Positions 16,439 to 25,498 of a stretch of 31,977 nucleotides of DNA are shown one piece after another (position 1 is the first letter of the stretch; each line of letters starts with the position of its first letter). The notes under the pieces are model-generated. The model saw nothing but the letters and a program-made list of their open reading frames with translations. It was not told where the DNA came from and made no database searches. A program made the translations under genes and the position numbers. The DNA is from Gammaproteobacteria bacterium (GTDB taxonomy: Bacteria > Pseudomonadota > Gammaproteobacteria > Pseudomonadales > Halieaceae): positions 1 through 31,977 of the forward strand of contig PDSN01000043.1 of NCBI GenBank assembly GCA_002748505.1, in the 5' to 3' direction.

Positions 16439-16459
16439 CATATAATCACATATAATGTG
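16439..16459. repeat. Direct and inverted repeats in the ponA/pilM divergent region
   Basis: CATATAAT occurs twice exactly 10 bases apart (16439-16446 and 16449-16456), each containing a perfect TATAAT. The second copy lies inside a dyad, CACAT-ATA-ATGTG (16447-16459). The plus-strand hexamers could be -10 elements for ponA, but I see no good -35 partner. The one-helical-turn spacing suggests an operator. Confidence 0.4.
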
Positions 16460-16535
16460 CGTATCATCGATGGTGCACAGCGACACCGTCAGACCCTTAC
16501 CCTAATACAAGCTAGGCGGATGTAAAAGAAATAGT

Positions 16536-18959
16536 ATGAGATTATTGCGTGTTATTGCCCGTTTGGGTTTTTTAGGGCTGCTCGGTGGCTGCTGGGTGGC
16601 CGCCGCGATGTTTTTGTATCTCGCCCCTGGGCTACCCGCTGTCGATGAGCTGCAAAATATCAAACTCACGACCCCCATGCGCGTTTACGCGAAAGATGGT
16701 GAGCTTATCGGTCAATTCGGAGAGGAAAAACGCTCACCGCTGCGCTATGACCAGTACCCACAGCAGTTTGTCAACGCCCTGCTCGCCGCCGAAGACGATG
16801 CTTTCTTCAAACACAGGGGAGTCGACCTGCAGGGTTTGATGCGCGCCGCATCCGAGCTCATCCTCACGGGACAAAAGGGCTCTGGCGGTTCCACGCTCAC
16901 CATGCAAGTCGCGCGAAATTACTTTCTAAGCCTCAAACAGACGTTCATTCGCAAGTTTCGGGAAATCCTGCTGGCCATCGAAATCGAAAGACAGCTTAGT
17001 AAAGAGGAAGTTTTTGAGCTCTATGCCAACCTGGTGTTTCTCGGCCACCGCGCCTACGGCTTCGAAGCGGCAGCGCAGGTCTACTACGGCAAAACCCTGT
17101 CTGAGCTGAGCCTGGCGGAACAAGCGCTACTGGCGGGAATCCCCAAGGCGCCGTCCACGCGCAATCCGGTGAGCAATCCCGCCGCCAGCGTTGCACGGCG
17201 AAATTGGATTTTGGGTCGGATGCTGCAACTGGGCATGATCGATCAAACACAGTACACCGAGGCCAAGAACAGCCCCGACACAGCTCGCCTGCACGATGCC
17301 CAGCTCACGATCAACGCGCCCTACCCAGCGGAAATTGCTCGCCAGAAAATGCTGCAGCGCTACGGCAAGGCGGCGTACACCGAGGGCTATAAAGTCTACT
17401 TGACCATCGACCCAGCGCTGCAAATGAGTGCCCAGGACGCGCTCCGCAAGGGTTTGATCGCCTATGATTCACGCCATGGCTATCGCGGCCCGGAACGTCA
17501 TATCGATAGCCTGCCCAATGACCTGAACCCGGATAACGAACAGTGGGCGGGGCTAATTAACAGCCTCCAAAATACGCCGGTTATTGGCAAGCTGCTACCC
17601 GCGCTGGTGATAAAACTGGTGGAAAAAACCGCTGATAGCGATGCCTATGCCGAAGTATTACTGGCCGATGGCAACGTTGAACGCATCGATTGGAAAAGCG
17701 GCTTAAGTCAAGCCAAACCTTACCTGAGTGAAAGCACGGTGGGACAGGCCCCAACGACCCTTGCCGAGCTGCTAAAACTCGGTGATATCATCAGAGCGAC
17801 CCGAGATAAAAATGGCGCACTGCAATTTGCACAACTGCCCGATGTACAGGGTGCGCTGGTATCACTCGACCCCGATAACGGTGCCATTATCGCTCTGGTA
17901 GGCGGCCTGGGCTTTGAACTGTCTAAATTCAACCGTGCCACACAGGCGAAACGTCAGCCCGGCTCCAATTTTAAACCCTTCCTGTACAGCGCAGCGCTGG
18001 CCAACGGCTACACCGCCGCATCCATCATCAATGATGCACCTGTGGTCGTCAGAGACAGCGGCGAGGAAAACCTGTGGCGGCCAGAAAACGACTCCGGCAG
18101 ATTCTACGGCCCAACGCGGCTGCGTCAGGGGCTCGTTAAATCCCGCAACCTGGTTTCGGTGCGCCTGCTGCAACAACTGGGTATCAGAAAAACCATCGCC
18201 TATGCCAAACAACTGGGTTTTGATACCAGCGGCTTTCCGCGCAACTTAACCCTGGCCCTGGGCTCCATGGTCGTCACCCCCCTGGAGTTGGCATCTCGCT
18301 ATGCAGTGCTGGCCAATGGCGGCTATAAAGTGCAGCCCTACCTCATTGAACGCATTGAGGACAGCTCGGGCGAAACGCTTTATGAGGCCAAACCCGCCAC
18401 CGTCTGCGAAGACTGCGTGGTAGATATTGACGCTTCTGGCGAAATAAGCGCCGACTTCACCCCCGCGCCCCGAGTCATGGATGAGCGCATCAACTATATT
18501 ATCAACAGCGTCTTGCAGGATGTTATCACCCGCGGCACGGGCTATCGCGCCAAGGTACTCAAACGCAAGGATCTGGCGGGCAAAACCGGCACCACTAACG
18601 GCCCGATGGATGCCTGGTTCTCAGGTTACAGCCGCAATATTGTCACCACCACCTGGGTGGGTTTTGACAATTACACGCCGCTGGGACGCAAGGAGTTCGG
18701 CGGCACCGCAGCGCTGCCCATCTGGATTGACTATATGCGCGATGCCCTCAAAAACAGTGAAGACCGCGTCCGCCCAATGCCCGCAGGCATTATCACCGCG
18801 CGCATCGACCCGGAAACCGGCCAACTGGCCAACTCGCAACAGCGCAACGCGCAATACGAAGTGTTTCGCAAAGAAAACCTGCCAACACAACAGGTGCTTA
18901 ATGGAGATGAAGCCACAGGTCGCGATGCGGCACAGGATATTATCGACGATATCTTCTAA
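16536..18959 (+). CDS. ponA: Bifunctional class A penicillin-binding protein (PBP1a)
   Basis: PBP1a polymerises glycan strands and cross-links peptidoglycan in the periplasm. The 807-residue protein has one N-terminal transmembrane helix (about 8-30), then the GT51 transglycosylase with catalytic Glu86 in AAEDDAFFKHRG and GSGGSTLTMQVARNYF. An OB-like insert follows. The transpeptidase domain has Ser477 in GSNFKPF (SxxK), Ser536 in KSRNLVSV (SxN) and Lys683 in GKTGTTNG (KTG). It is a little shorter than E. coli MrcA (850) but all catalytic motifs are present. The ATG at 16536 has only a weak A-rich ribosome site. It is divergent from pilM and converges on the malic enzyme gene with 42 bases between stops. 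Confidence 0.96.
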   Translation: MRLLRVIARLGFLGLLGGCWVAAAMFLYLAPGLPAVDELQNIKLTTPMRVYAKDGELIGQFGEEKRSPLRYDQYPQQFVNALLAAEDDAFFKHRGVDLQGLMRAASELILTGQKGSGGSTLTMQVARNYFLSLKQTFIRKFREILLAIEIERQLSKEEVFELYANLVFLGHRAYGFEAAAQVYYGKTLSELSLAEQALLAGIPKAPSTRNPVSNPAASVARRNWILGRMLQLGMIDQTQYTEAKNSPDTARLHDAQLTINAPYPAEIARQKMLQRYGKAAYTEGYKVYLTIDPALQMSAQDALRKGLIAYDSRHGYRGPERHIDSLPNDLNPDNEQWAGLINSLQNTPVIGKLLPALVIKLVEKTADSDAYAEVLLADGNVERIDWKSGLSQAKPYLSESTVGQAPTTLAELLKLGDIIRATRDKNGALQFAQLPDVQGALVSLDPDNGAIIALVGGLGFELSKFNRATQAKRQPGSNFKPFLYSAALANGYTAASIINDAPVVVRDSGEENLWRPENDSGRFYGPTRLRQGLVKSRNLVSVRLLQQLGIRKTIAYAKQLGFDTSGFPRNLTLALGSMVVTPLELASRYAVLANGGYKVQPYLIERIEDSSGETLYEAKPATVCEDCVVDIDASGEISADFTPAPRVMDERINYIINSVLQDVITRGTGYRAKVLKRKDLAGKTGTTNGPMDAWFSGYSRNIVTTTWVGFDNYTPLGRKEFGGTAALPIWIDYMRDALKNSEDRVRPMPAGIITARIDPETGQLANSQQRNAQYEVFRKENLPTQQVLNGDEATGRDAAQDIIDDIF

Positions 18960-19001
18960 GACACCGCGGACTTGTCCCGAACGAAAAAGGGAGCGTAGCG
19001 C

Positions 19002-20225
19002 CTAAGCGTGGCGTGCCACCCCGCTGGCAATGGCCGCTTGAGCCACGGCGGGAGCGACCACATCCAACAGTCGGCTATCCATGGGTTTTGGCAAAATATA
19101 GCCTTTTCCGAAGTTAAGCTCGGCTTCTCCGCAGGCGCGAAGTACTGCTTCTGGCACCGGCTCACGCGCCAGCTCACACAGCGCTTTTACCGCTGCAATC
19201 TTCATTTCCTCATTGATGGCGGTAGCGCGCACATCGAGGGCTCCACGAAAAATATAGGGAAAGCCAAGCACATTGTTGACTTGATTGGGGTAATCGGAAC
19301 GCCCGGTTGCCATAACGAGATCATCACGTGTTGCAAGGGCAAGCTCTGGACTGATTTCTGGATCGGGGTTTGAGCAGGCAAAGACCACAGGGTTGTCGGC
19401 CATCGACAGCAGCATGTCTTTGCTCAACAGGTTTGCGCCCGACAAACCGACAAACACATCCGCACCAGCAATGGCATCGCTGAGTGTGCGCTTGTCGGTG
19501 TCCTGGGCAAATTCCTTTTTAAATACATTGACGCCATCGCGACCGGTGTAAATCACTCCACGCCTGTCAAGCATAAAAATATTGTGACGCTGCGCACCCA
19601 TGCTGAGCAGCAAACGCATGCAGGCGATTGCCGCCGCACCCGCACCCAAACAGACAATCACGGCCTCTTCAAGGCGCTTGCCCTGCACCGCCAAAGCGTT
19701 AATCATGCCTGCGGCGGTCACTATTGCCGTGCCGTGCTGGTCATCGTGAAACACTGGAATATCGCACAGCTCCTGCAGGCGACGCTCGACCTCAAAGCAC
19801 TCCGGCGCCTTAATATCTTCAAGATTGATGCCGCCAAAACTGCCCGCGATAAGCGAAACGGCACTGACAAACTCATCGGAATCTTCGGTGTCGACCTCAA
19901 TATCCACCGAATCCACGTTGGCGAAGCGCTTAAACAACAAAGCCTTGCCTTCCATCACCGGCTTGCTGGCCAGCGCGCCAATATTGCCAAGCCCCAGCAC
20001 TGCGGTACCATTGCTGATCACCGCCACGAGATTGCCCTTGCCGGTATAGCGAAACGCCGCCTCTGAATCAGCGGCAATCTCTCGGCACGGAGCCGCCACG
20101 CCTGGACTGTAGGCCAATGACAAATCGTATTGACTCTCAGCAGCGGTCGTCAACGCGATACCGATTTTACCCGGCGTGGGTTCTTCGTGGTATTTAAGTG
20201 CAGCGCTGTGCAAATCCTGTGTCAT
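19002..20225 (-). CDS. maeB: NADP-type malic enzyme, single-domain form
   Basis: Malic enzyme oxidatively decarboxylates malate to pyruvate, yielding NAD(P)H. The start is the ATG at 20225 (407 residues, beginning MTQDLHSAALKYHEEPTPGK), which matches family N-termini; the frame continues upstream to 20339 without homology. Seen motifs are LAYSPGVAAPCREIA, RYTGKGNLVAVISNGTAVLG, the metal-binding GINLEDIKAPECFEVE and IPVFHDDQHGTAIV, and the nucleotide fold VCLGAGAAAIACMRLLLSMG. E. coli MaeB carries an additional phosphotransacetylase-like domain of about 330 residues that is absent here, as in Pseudomonas. NADP preference is a family inference. A GCGCC/GGCGC hairpin (20255-20267) sits in the leader. 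Confidence 0.93.
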   Translation of the reverse strand: MTQDLHSAALKYHEEPTPGKIGIALTTAAESQYDLSLAYSPGVAAPCREIAADSEAAFRYTGKGNLVAVISNGTAVLGLGNIGALASKPVMEGKALLFKRFANVDSVDIEVDTEDSDEFVSAVSLIAGSFGGINLEDIKAPECFEVERRLQELCDIPVFHDDQHGTAIVTAAGMINALAVQGKRLEEAVIVCLGAGAAAIACMRLLLSMGAQRHNIFMLDRRGVIYTGRDGVNVFKKEFAQDTDKRTLSDAIAGADVFVGLSGANLLSKDMLLSMADNPVVFACSNPDPEISPELALATRDDLVMATGRSDYPNQVNNVLGFPYIFRGALDVRATAINEEMKIAAVKALCELAREPVPEAVLRACGEAELNFGKGYILPKPMDSRLLDVVAPAVAQAAIASGVARHA

Positions 20226-20400
20226 GAAATATATCGCTTCCCGAAGGTAACCAAGCGCCGAAGGCGCAACAGCGGAAGTATAACGGATTCGCGATTCGGA
20301 AACGGAAATACTTCCACTAATTATTAACGCGGAGTACAAACTACAGATACAAAAATGCCAGAAGCGAAAAACAGCCCGCTTCCAGCATCGATACTAACTA

Positions 20401-20424
20401 TAAAACCGCCCCGACAAAGGGCGG
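20401..20424 (-). terminator. Rho-independent terminator after rpmE
   Basis: On the minus strand, just past the rpmE stop, CCGCCC (20424-20419) and GGGCGG (20411-20406) form a 6-bp GC stem with a 7-base loop, followed directly by TTTT (20405-20402). A second weaker stem, GAAGCG/CGCTTC (20361-20366 and 20377-20382), lies further down and may act as backup. This separates rpmE from the malic enzyme gene. Confidence 0.75.
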
Positions 20425-20437
20425 CCGACAAAATCGC

Positions 20438-20656
20438 TTAAGCCTTTTTGGTGCTGCGATTGCCAAAACGCTTTTTGAAGCGATCAACACGACCACCGCT
20501 ATCGACAATTTTCTGCTTGCCGGTGAAGAAAGGGTGGCACTTGGAACATACGTCCACGGAAAAATCTTCGCACAGGGTTGAGCGCGTAGCCACTTTATTA
20601 CCGCAGGAACAAGTTGCCGTCACCGCTTCGTATTTTGGATGAATATCCGCTTGCAT
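20438..20656 (-). CDS. rpmE: 50S ribosomal protein L31, zinc-binding form
   Basis: L31 bridges the large and small ribosomal subunits. The ATG at 20656 gives 72 residues starting MQADIHPKYEAVT, with GGAG eight bases upstream; the frame upstream of this has no L31 homology. Four cysteines (Cys16, Cys18, Cys37, Cys40 in TCSCGN and VCSKCHPFFTGKQ) mark the zinc-containing C+ type, as opposed to the zinc-free paralogue used in zinc starvation. The basic C-terminus RVDRFKKRFGNRSTKKA contacts RNA. It has its own strong promoter and terminator. Confidence 0.97.
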   Translation of the reverse strand: MQADIHPKYEAVTATCSCGNKVATRSTLCEDFSVDVCSKCHPFFTGKQKIVDSGGRVDRFKKRFGNRSTKKA

Positions 20657-20760
20657 GGTGTTACTCCTCAATAGGGGTGCCGCCACCTGATCTTCTGCCA
20701 GGCACCGCACCGAATACATGAGCCTCGCCAACCCCAAGGCCCACAGAAAAATAGGCGCGC

Positions 20761-20788
20761 ATTATACCAGCGCCAGCAAATAATGCAA
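20761..20788 (-). promoter_or_regulatory. Strong extended -10 promoter for rpmE
   Basis: On the minus strand TTGCAT (20788-20783) is followed after 16 bases by a perfect TATAAT (20766-20761) with an upstream TGG, making an extended -10. Transcription would start near 20754, leaving a leader of about 98 bases before the rpmE ATG, long enough for L31 autoregulation, although no structure was worked out. Confidence 0.7.
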
Positions 20789-20847
20789 GCCTTTTTATCC
20801 ACAACTGCCGTGAGTCCTGCGCCCACACCCCATCCCCCGCCGTTCTT

Positions 20848-20856
20848 TGCTACAAT
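20848..20856 (+). promoter_or_regulatory. Extended -10 element for priA
   Basis: TGCTACAAT is an extended -10 (TGn plus TACAAT). No good -35 is visible upstream, which is acceptable for extended elements. It would start transcription near 20862, giving a leader of only about 14 bases before the priA ATG at 20876. Confidence 0.4.
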
Positions 20857-20875
20857 GGCGGCTTTGCCCGAGCCT

Positions 20876-23065
20876 ATGTCTGTTCTTCAAGTGGCGGTCA
20901 ACAAGCCGCTGCGTACCACCTTCGATTACCTGCCTCCCGAGGGCGTTGACATCGATACGCTCACCCCAGGTGTGCGGGTAAAAGTACCCTTTGGCGCGGG
21001 CACCACAACAGGCTATGTACTGGCCATCGCCAATGAATCGTCCTACCCCATCGACAAACTCAAACAGGCTATCGCCGTTTTGGATACACAAAGCGCTATT
21101 TCGCCTGCTATTCACCGGCTGATGCTGTGGGCAGCCAACTACTATTGCCACCCTGTCGGTGAGGTTTACGGCACGGCATTTCCCGCAATACTGCGCAAGG
21201 GCAAAGCACTGACTCCACTTGGCGAGCGCTACTGGGAGCTGACCGAACACGGCCTGGGCCTGCCCGAGGGCGCCTTGGGGCGCGCTAAAAAGCAGGCGCA
21301 ACTGCTGGGCATCCTGCAAACTGAAGGCGCGGTAAATGAAAGCAGTTTGCGCGAGCGCGGCATCAGCCCCGCTATTTTACGCGCACTTAAAAACAAGCAA
21401 CTTGTAAAATTCAGCTTACAGATACCCGCCAGTAAGCCCTGGCAAGGCGCACAGGGTTTAACACTGAACGGTGAGCAAAGCGCAGCACTCAAGGCAATGA
21501 CCGATGCCGGTAGCAATTTTAATGTGCAATTACTTGAGGGCGTAACCGGTGCGGGCAAAACCGAGGTTTATCTGCAACTGATCGACCACTATTTACAACA
21601 GGGTCAACAGGCGCTGGTGCTGATTCCCGAAATTGGCCTGACCCCGCAAACGCTGGCGCGCTTTACCACGCGTTTTGGCGGCGAACGGGTGGTCGCCATG
21701 CACTCGGGCATGACCGATGCCCAACGTGCTCGCCACTGGCAGTTGGCCGCACAGGGTTTGGTCGATATTCTTATCGGCACCCGCTCGGCGGTGTTTACCC
21801 CGCTGGCGCGCCCGGGCGTCATTATTGTGGATGAAGAACACGATGGCGCCTACAAACAGCAGGATGGGTTTCGCTACAACGCCCGCGACCTCGCCGTAAA
21901 ACGCGGCCAATTAGAGAATGCGCAGGTGGTTTTGGGCTCGGCCACGCCCTCTCTGGAAAGCGCTGCCAATGCCGAACGCGGCCGCTACCAACGGCTGCGC
22001 CTCACCCAGCGCGCAGGCAGCGCCAACCTGCCAAAGATGAGCATCATTGATGTGCGCCGCCAGGTGTTGCAGGCGGGCCTGAGTCAAGCGGCAATCGACG
22101 CTATTGCACAAACACTGTCCCAACATGAGCAGGTGTTACTGTTTTTACAGCGCCGTGGTTTTGCGCCCAGCTTGCGCTGTCACCAATGCGGCTGGATTGC
22201 CAGCTGCTTTCAGTGTGACGCGCACCTGACCCTGCACCAGGGAGCCAACCACCTGCGCTGTCACCACTGCGAGGCGCGCCAACCCGTGCCTGGCACCTGC
22301 CCGGACTGCCACAGTAATCAACTCATCACCAAAGGCGTGGGCACCGAGCAGGCCGAAGTGTTTTTGCGCGAGCAATTTCCGGGCACCGCCATCTACCGTA
22401 TCGACAGCGACACCATTACCACCCGCGATGCCCTGCACCAACTGTTGGAACGCATCAACAGCGGTGGCCCCGCCATTTTGGTGGGCACGCAAATGCTCTC
22501 CAAGGGACATCATTTTCCGCATGTGACGCTGGCGCTGATTCACGATGCAGACAGCAGCCTGTTCAGCACCGATTTTCGCGGTGAAGAACGCCTGGCACAG
22601 CTAATCACCCAGGTCGCCGGGCGGGCGGGACGCGAAGCCAAAGCCGGCACGGTGCTTTTGCAGACCCATTACCCACACCACCCGGCAATTACCGAAATTC
22701 TCAAGCAGAACTATCACGCGCACAGCCTGGCGCTGCTAAGCGCCCGCAAAACCACCAACCTGCCACCAAGCGGACAAATGGTATTGCTACACAGTGAAGC
22801 ACCGGAGCTGACCCAGGCCGAGCAGTTTCTTCTGCACCTCAAGCAAAGGCTTGGCCAGCTGCCCACAAATGTCATTCTGATTGGCCCGCTGCCCTCGCCC
22901 ATGCAGCGCCGCGCGGGACTGTATCGCTGCCAGCTCACCATACTGGGCCAAAATCGGGCAGTAACGCAACAAATCACCTGGGCGCTGATTCGCGAAGCCG
23001 AAAAGCACAAGCGCCCCTCGCGCCTGCGCTGGTTTGTGGATGTGGACCCACAGGAATTGTTTTAA
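20876..23065 (+). CDS. priA: Primosomal replication-restart helicase PriA
   Basis: PriA recognises stalled replication forks and reloads the replicative helicase. Starting at the ATG at 20876 it has 729 residues (E. coli 732) and begins MSVLQVAVNKPLRTTFDYLP, the expected 3'-DNA-binding domain; the frame continues up to 20783 but that part overlaps the rpmE promoter. Helicase motifs are Walker A GVTGAGKTEVYLQL, DEEH in IIVDEEHDGAYKQQDGFRYN, and ITQVAGRAGREAKAG (motif VI). Eight zinc-binding cysteines appear as CHQC, CFQC, CHHC and CPDC between the helicase lobes. There is no clear ribosome site, in keeping with a very short leader. Confidence 0.96.
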   Translation: MSVLQVAVNKPLRTTFDYLPPEGVDIDTLTPGVRVKVPFGAGTTTGYVLAIANESSYPIDKLKQAIAVLDTQSAISPAIHRLMLWAANYYCHPVGEVYGTAFPAILRKGKALTPLGERYWELTEHGLGLPEGALGRAKKQAQLLGILQTEGAVNESSLRERGISPAILRALKNKQLVKFSLQIPASKPWQGAQGLTLNGEQSAALKAMTDAGSNFNVQLLEGVTGAGKTEVYLQLIDHYLQQGQQALVLIPEIGLTPQTLARFTTRFGGERVVAMHSGMTDAQRARHWQLAAQGLVDILIGTRSAVFTPLARPGVIIVDEEHDGAYKQQDGFRYNARDLAVKRGQLENAQVVLGSATPSLESAANAERGRYQRLRLTQRAGSANLPKMSIIDVRRQVLQAGLSQAAIDAIAQTLSQHEQVLLFLQRRGFAPSLRCHQCGWIASCFQCDAHLTLHQGANHLRCHHCEARQPVPGTCPDCHSNQLITKGVGTEQAEVFLREQFPGTAIYRIDSDTITTRDALHQLLERINSGGPAILVGTQMLSKGHHFPHVTLALIHDADSSLFSTDFRGEERLAQLITQVAGRAGREAKAGTVLLQTHYPHHPAITEILKQNYHAHSLALLSARKTTNLPPSGQMVLLHSEAPELTQAEQFLLHLKQRLGQLPTNVILIGPLPSPMQRRAGLYRCQLTILGQNRAVTQQITWALIREAEKHKRPSRLRWFVDVDPQELF

Positions 23066-23153
23066 TCGGCCAGAATCGCGATAATAGGCGGCTTTTTCTT
23101 ATTTGCGGATTTCCCAGCGCAGATTTGCAGCCATTAAGACTTGGTAACTCACT

Positions 23154-24839
23154 ATGAAACAGGAACTTGGTGCACTGATCGCCTCGGCACTGACCCAGCT
23201 ACAACAGAACGGCACCGTCCCCGCGGACGCAAACTATCGCATCAATTTAGAGCGCACCCGCGATGCCAGCCACGGCGATCTGGCCAGCAACATCGCCTTG
23301 ATGCTGGCCAAACAAGCCGGGCGCAATCCGCGCGAACTGGCGCAGGCAATTGTCGATGCCCTGCCCGAGACCGACCTCATTGCGAAAACGGATATCGCCG
23401 GCCCAGGCTTTATCAACTTCTTTTTAAGTGCGGCCAGTCGCGAAGCGGTAATCGAGCGTATCTTTCAGGCCGGGGAAAACTACGGTTGCAGCAATGCAGG
23501 TAAAGGCCGAAAGTTGCAGGTGGAATTCGTGTCGGCCAATCCCACAGGGCCATTACATCTTGGCCACGGTCGCGGCGCCGCGGTGGGCGATAGCCTGTGT
23601 CGCTTGTTGCGCGCAACTGGCTGGGATGTCAGTGCCGAATTTTACTACAATGACGCCGGCGCACAGATCGACAACTTAGCGCGCTCCGTGCAGGCGCGCT
23701 GCCAGGGTATCGCACCCGAGGAGCCAGGCTGGCCAAAAGACGGTTATCGCGGCACCTATATTATCGAAGTGGCCGAGGCTTACCTGCGCGGCGATGAAGT
23801 GGTTGCCAAAGACAAATCCACCACCGGCGCGCAGGACCCGGAAAACTTATCAGCCATTCGCGATTTCGCGGTGGCCTGGCTGCGCCGCGAGCAAGACGAA
23901 GACTTAAAAGCCTTCGCGGTGGATTTTGACGTGTACTTTTTGGAGTCATCCCTTTACGAAAGTGGTGCCGTAGAAGCGACGGTACAGCGTTTGATCGACA
24001 ACGGCCACACTTATGAAAAAGACGGCGCGCTGTGGCTGCGCACCACCGATTTTGGCGATGACAAAGACCGCGTGATGCGCAAGGCCGAGGGCGGTTACAC
24101 CTATTTCGTGCCCGATGTGGCCTACCACTTGAACAAATGGCAGCGTGGCTTTCAGCACGTCATCAACGAACAGGGCGCAGATCACCACAGCACCATTACC
24201 CGGGTTCGAGCGGGCTTGCAGGCTCTTCATTCCGACATTCCCGAGGGCTGGCCGGATTATGTGCTGCACCAGATGGTCACGGTGATGCGCGGCGGACAGG
24301 AAGTTAAAATTTCCAAACGCGCGGGCAGCTATCTAACCCTGCGCGATTTAATCGAGGAAGTGGGGCGCGACGCCACGCGCTATTTTCTGGTCGCTCGCGG
24401 CCCCAGCTCTCAACTTACCTTCGATATTGATCTGGCGCTGTCACAAAGCAATGACAACCCGGTGTATTACATTCAATACGCCCACGCGCGCACCTGCTCG
24501 GTATTGCAAAAACTCAAAGACGAGGGCATCAGCTTTGACAAGGCCGCCGCGGTGACAAAACTCGATGCACTGGCGGAGACGGAAGAAACCGCCCTGTTAA
24601 AACGCCTGGATCAATACCCGGAAATGATCAGCAACGCCGCGAAAAATGCCGAGCCGCACAATGTGGCAAACTATTTGCGCGAACTGGCGGGCGAATACCA
24701 CAGCTGGTACAACGCCCATCGCATGCTGGTGGATGACCCCAAGGTGCGCGATGCGCGTATCTGCCTGAATCTGGCCGTTCAGCAGGTACTGGCAAACGGC
24801 CTTGATTTGCTGGGCGTTTCCGCCCCGCGGAGCATGTAA
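23154..24839 (+). CDS. argS: Arginyl-tRNA synthetase
   Basis: ArgS charges tRNA-Arg with arginine in an ATP- and tRNA-dependent reaction. The 561-residue protein has the N-terminal Add-1 domain (1-110, RTRDASHGDLASNIALMLAK), the HIGH-box equivalent HLGH in ANPTGPLHLGHGRGAAVGD, the KMSKS-equivalent KISKRAGSYLTLRD, and a C-terminal anticodon domain starting at YYIQYAHARTCSVL. From memory, the KxSKRAGSxxTLRDL form belongs to a different sub-lineage from the enterobacterial ArgRS, which lacks a canonical KMSK. Its stop overlaps the ATG of the SPOR gene (TAATG), so the two are translated together. Confidence 0.96.
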   Translation: MKQELGALIASALTQLQQNGTVPADANYRINLERTRDASHGDLASNIALMLAKQAGRNPRELAQAIVDALPETDLIAKTDIAGPGFINFFLSAASREAVIERIFQAGENYGCSNAGKGRKLQVEFVSANPTGPLHLGHGRGAAVGDSLCRLLRATGWDVSAEFYYNDAGAQIDNLARSVQARCQGIAPEEPGWPKDGYRGTYIIEVAEAYLRGDEVVAKDKSTTGAQDPENLSAIRDFAVAWLRREQDEDLKAFAVDFDVYFLESSLYESGAVEATVQRLIDNGHTYEKDGALWLRTTDFGDDKDRVMRKAEGGYTYFVPDVAYHLNKWQRGFQHVINEQGADHHSTITRVRAGLQALHSDIPEGWPDYVLHQMVTVMRGGQEVKISKRAGSYLTLRDLIEEVGRDATRYFLVARGPSSQLTFDIDLALSQSNDNPVYYIQYAHARTCSVLQKLKDEGISFDKAAAVTKLDALAETEETALLKRLDQYPEMISNAAKNAEPHNVANYLRELAGEYHSWYNAHRMLVDDPKVRDARICLNLAVQQVLANGLDLLGVSAPRSM

Positions 24840-25384
24840 TGACCACCACAAAACGCAATGCTCAGCGCCGCAAATCAGCACCTCCACCTCAAGGTATTTC
24901 GCCTTGGCGAGCCTACGCCTGGGGTGTTGCCAGTGGTCTGGTACTAGCACTGTTAGTCTATTTGTTCACCCTGCCACCCAAAAATCCGACGCCACAAGAA
25001 CAGGCCGCGAGCAACACCGAGCAAAAAACACAGGCCCCAGCGGCAGACTATATTTTTTACGACCACCTCAGCAAACAGCCGAGCACGCCGCCCATCAGTC
25101 GCAACCACCAGCCGCGCCGCGATACGGCAGCGGAAAACGAACGCAATACCGTCTACCTGCTGCAAGCGGGTTCGTTTCGCCAAACGGAAGATGCCGACCG
25201 CCGCCGTGCGGAACTGCTGTTATTGGGGCTTGAAGCCAAAGTGGAAGCCTTTAACGGCAGCAGCGGACGCTTGTATCGCGTCTACGTAGGCCCCTTCGAT
25301 ACCCGCCGAGAGATGAGCAAAGCCCGTCGCCTCGCCACCTCCTCCCAGATCGAAACCCTGGTGCTGAAGCGCCCGCGCTCCTGA
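24839..25384 (+). CDS. SPOR-domain membrane protein (FtsN-like)
   Basis: This 181-residue bitopic protein has a basic cytoplasmic tail (TTTKRNAQRRKS), one transmembrane helix (about 26-45), a Pro/Gln-rich periplasmic linker, and a C-terminal SPOR domain (about 103-178) with YLLQAGSFRQTEDADRRRAE and LYRVYVGPFDTRREMSKAR. SPOR domains bind glycan strands stripped of stem peptides at the division septum, so a role in cell division or septal wall remodelling is likely. Position directly after argS is the usual place for this Pseudomonas-type gene; it is much shorter than E. coli FtsN (319), so the ftsN name is not given. The ATG overlaps the argS stop. Confidence 0.88.
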   Translation: MTTTKRNAQRRKSAPPPQGISPWRAYAWGVASGLVLALLVYLFTLPPKNPTPQEQAASNTEQKTQAPAADYIFYDHLSKQPSTPPISRNHQPRRDTAAENERNTVYLLQAGSFRQTEDADRRRAELLLLGLEAKVEAFNGSSGRLYRVYVGPFDTRREMSKARRLATSSQIETLVLKRPRS

Positions 25385-25407
25385 ATACAGATGCAGCAAC
25401 GTGCTCG

Positions 25408-25427
25408 CCGCCGGGTTTTGACGGCGG
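25408..25427 (+). terminator. Possible terminator hairpin after the argS-SPOR operon
   Basis: CCGCCG (25408-25413) and CGGCGG (25422-25427) form a perfect 6-bp GC stem with an 8-base loop, 23 bases after the SPOR gene stop. No proper T-tract follows directly (only ATTTTGG at about 25439), so it may be a Rho-independent terminator of low efficiency or simply an RNA 3' end structure. Confidence 0.4.
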
Positions 25428-25498
25428 GCATCAGAGCATTTTGGCACTGCCCAACGCCAAGCTATGACAATCCTGTGTCATCCTCACACACCCACTAC

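Noticed and set aside
19002..20225. Malic enzyme as a truncated gene because the phosphotransacetylase-like domain is missing
   Set aside because: Single-domain forms of about 420 residues are standard in Pseudomonas and relatives; the C-terminus is conserved and complete.
20226..20339. Upstream extension of the malic enzyme
   Set aside because: The 38 added residues do not resemble the family; MTQDLHSAAL at 20225 does.
20783..20875. Upstream extension of priA from ATG at 20783
   Set aside because: It would overlap the rpmE promoter, adds a Pro-rich stretch with no PriA homology, and the family starts at MSVLQV (20876).
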